A DNA stretch of 64,000 nt from Mycobacteroides chelonae (lineage in GTDB: Bacteria; Actinomycetota; Actinomycetes; Mycobacteriales; Mycobacteriaceae): assembly GCF_016767715.1 (NCBI RefSeq), contig NZ_CP050145.1, positions 2,604,001 through 2,668,000 of the forward strand. The letters are read 5' to 3'. The notes beneath the pieces were generated by a model. The model was not told the DNA's origin. It worked only from the letters and a program-made list of their open reading frames with translations, and made no database searches. Position numbers and translations under genes: made by a program. This document shows, piece by piece, positions 62,641 through 64,000 of this stretch (position 1 is the first letter of the stretch; the number at the start of each line of letters is the position of its first letter).

Positions 62641-63348
62641 ATGGTGCGACAGTTCCACGCGTACGGCCCGTCGCACTGGGTGATTCTGGCCGTATTCGTG
62701 CTCGGCGCAGGGCTCTTGGTGTGGCAGGGGCGTCGGCTCACCGATACCCCAGCCCGCCTTCTGGGGCGGGTGCTCGGCGCCGTGACCGCGATCATCTATG
62801 CCGCCATACTGATCGCGGGATGTATCCCCCCGCGCATCGAGGCCTCGGTGCCTCTGCGGCTGACCGACCTGGCGACCGCTGTCGCCGCCTATGCGCTGTG
62901 GTCCCAGCGCACCTGGGCATACGCGTTGACCTACTACTGGGGCCTGGTGCTCAGCAGCCAGGCGTTGATCTCCCCCGTGCTGACAGGTCCCGACTTCCCG
63001 GGGCGGGGGTTCCTGGCGTTCTGGTCGATACATCTGCTCGTGGTGTGGGCGGCCATCTATCTCACCTGGGGACGGGGCATGCGCCCCACCTGGCGCAGCT
63101 ATCGCATGACCGCCATAGTCACGTTGTCCTGGGCTGTCTTCACCATGGCCTTCAATGCTGCCGCCGGGTCAAACTATGGATTTCTCAATCAGAAACCCTC
63201 GACCGCAAGTCTTTTCGACCTGATGGGTCCGTGGCCGTGGTATGTCGTCACCGCGACCGTACTGGTCCTGACGGTCTGGGCGCTGATGACCTGGCCGTGG
63301 CAGCGATCGGCGGCTGAAACCGGCGAACGTCAGACCACGCCGAGATAG
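62641..63348 (+). CDS. TIGR02206 family membrane protein
   Basis: 235-aa integral membrane protein with six or seven helices: FHAYGPSHWVILAVFVLGAG, LRLTDLATAVAAYALWSQRT, SIHLLVVWAAIYLTWGRGM and NAAAGSNYGFLNQKPSTASL followed by LFDLMGPWPWY, the TIGR02206/YwaF marks. Function unknown. Overlaps the convergent LivF-type gene by 19 bp. Confidence 0.87.
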   Translation: MVRQFHAYGPSHWVILAVFVLGAGLLVWQGRRLTDTPARLLGRVLGAVTAIIYAAILIAGCIPPRIEASVPLRLTDLATAVAAYALWSQRTWAYALTYYWGLVLSSQALISPVLTGPDFPGRGFLAFWSIHLLVVWAAIYLTWGRGMRPTWRSYRMTAIVTLSWAVFTMAFNAAAGSNYGFLNQKPSTASLFDLMGPWPWYVVTATVLVLTVWALMTWPWQRSAAETGERQTTPR

Positions 63349-64000
63349 GCGGAGCGAATGCTGTCGTCCTGCAGTAATTCTCGCCCGGCACCGGATCGCA
63401 CGACCGATCCGGTCTCCAGAATATAGGCGTGGTCCGAACGGCTCAGTGCCTGCTGTGCGTTCTGCTCGACCAGAACCACCGTGGTCCCCGAGGCGTTGAT
63501 CTCCTCGATGATGTTGAAGATCTTCGTGATCAGCAGCGGGGCCAGACCCATGGAAGGCTCGTCGAGCAGAAGGATCTTCGGCCTGGCCATCAGGGCACGT
63601 CCAATGGAGAGCATCTGCTGCTCGCCGCCGGAGAGCGTGCCGCCCTCTTGGTGCCGACGCTCGGCCAGCCGCGGGAACAACGCGTTGATCCAGTCGAGAC
63701 GCTCCCGGCGCTCCGCCCGGGACTTGAATTTTCTTCCGTAACAACCCATTTCAAGGTTCTCGGCGACGGTCATGCCGGGGAAGATTCCGCGCCCCTCGGG
63801 GGCCTGCACGATCCCGGCTTTGACGCGCTTGTGCGCCTTCATCTTCGAGATGTCCTGGCCCTCGAAGAAGATCGTCCCCGAACTCAGCGGCACCAGACCC
63901 GAGATGGCGCGCATGGTGGTCGATTTGCCGGCGCCGTTGGAACCGAGCAGGGTGACCAGCTCGCCCTCCCGGACGTCGAAGGACAGCGTGCTCACCGCCT
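63330..64000 (-). CDS. LivF-type ABC transporter ATP-binding protein (5' end beyond window)
   Basis: At least 222 residues of a branched-chain amino acid/amide ABC ATPase. Walker A GSNGAGKST, Q-loop VQAPEGRGIFPGMTV, signature LSGGEQQM, Walker B ILLLDEPSMGLAP, and H-region VVLVEQNAQQAL. The in-frame GTG at 63995 gives only VSTLSFDVREG; LivF proteins normally have ~20 residues before this, so the true start lies past the window end. Confidence 0.93.
   Translation of the reverse strand, partial: AVSTLSFDVREGELVTLLGSNGAGKSTTMRAISGLVPLSSGTIFFEGQDISKMKAHKRVKAGIVQAPEGRGIFPGMTVAENLEMGCYGRKFKSRAERRERLDWINALFPRLAERRHQEGGTLSGGEQQMLSIGRALMARPKILLLDEPSMGLAPLLITKIFNIIEEINASGTTVVLVEQNAQQALSRSDHAYILETGSVVRSGAGRELLQDDSIRSAYLGVV

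Overview
The window looks like the chromosome of a rapidly growing mycobacterium. Evidence is the MmpS/MmpL pair, the DosR/DosS dormancy set, an Acg-type nitroreductase, the polA / DUF35 / lipid-transfer (SCP2-thiolase) neighbourhood, GC-rich genes, GTG starts and leaderless promoters. Mycobacteroides or a relative is a guess; species cannot be set from sequence reading alone. No rRNA, tRNA or CRISPR array was seen.

Region 1 (1-7.3 kb): a minus-strand operon with ATGA/GTGA stop-start overlaps at every junction: ring-cleavage dioxygenase, fumarylacetoacetase-type hydrolase, a 39-codon relic of an acyl-CoA synthetase, an FAD monooxygenase, then MmpS and MmpL (cut by the window edge). A divergent TetR gene and two near-identical 14-bp palindromes sit at its head. 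Region 2 (7.3-13.8 kb): YaeQ, DUF3297, a membrane protein, a frameshifted IF2_N-like gene, and a TetR / quinone-oxidoreductase / alpha-beta-hydrolase cluster with an internally deleted SDR.

Region 3 (13.9-17.7 kb): a three-gene recombinase module (zinc-ribbon recombinase-like protein, HTH protein, tyrosine recombinase) in which 820 bp are tandemly duplicated, leaving one intact and one truncated integrase. Region 4 (17,850-28,348): a complete 10.5-kb Tn7-like transposon with TGT...ACA ends, matching 25-bp termini, arrays of transposase-binding-like repeats and a perfect 5-bp target duplication (ACCGG). It encodes TnsA, TnsB, TnsC and TniQ and carries probable defence cargo: a Schlafen/AlbA_2-type protein and an ABC-three-component system (restriction-fold effector, middle component, DUF3732 ATPase). 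This is the most exciting part of the window.

Region 5 (28.4-33.1 kb): a gene-poor stretch with a 49-bp perfect palindrome, and a 3.8-kb segment bounded by 27-bp inverted repeats that holds four DUF5994 genes, a small DUF6307-like gene and a cspA relic, but no transposase. Region 6 (33.1-54.2 kb): a dormancy-type island: APH/AAA kinase, MgtA-type ATPase, five universal stress proteins, VIT1-like transporter, SulP transporter, DosS/DosR-like pair coupled to a phosphoketolase and a USP, Acg-like nitroreductase, AdhA-like dehydrogenase, Rv1733c-like protein and a GNAT enzyme, with several DosR-box-like palindromes in the divergent promoters. A 26-bp direct repeat flanks regions 5-6. Region 7 (54.6-64 kb): PAP2 phosphatase, CtaG-like protein, polA, an HxlR/SDR divergent pair, DUF35 plus thiolase-fold pair, a TIGR02206 membrane protein and the start-truncated LivF-type ATPase.
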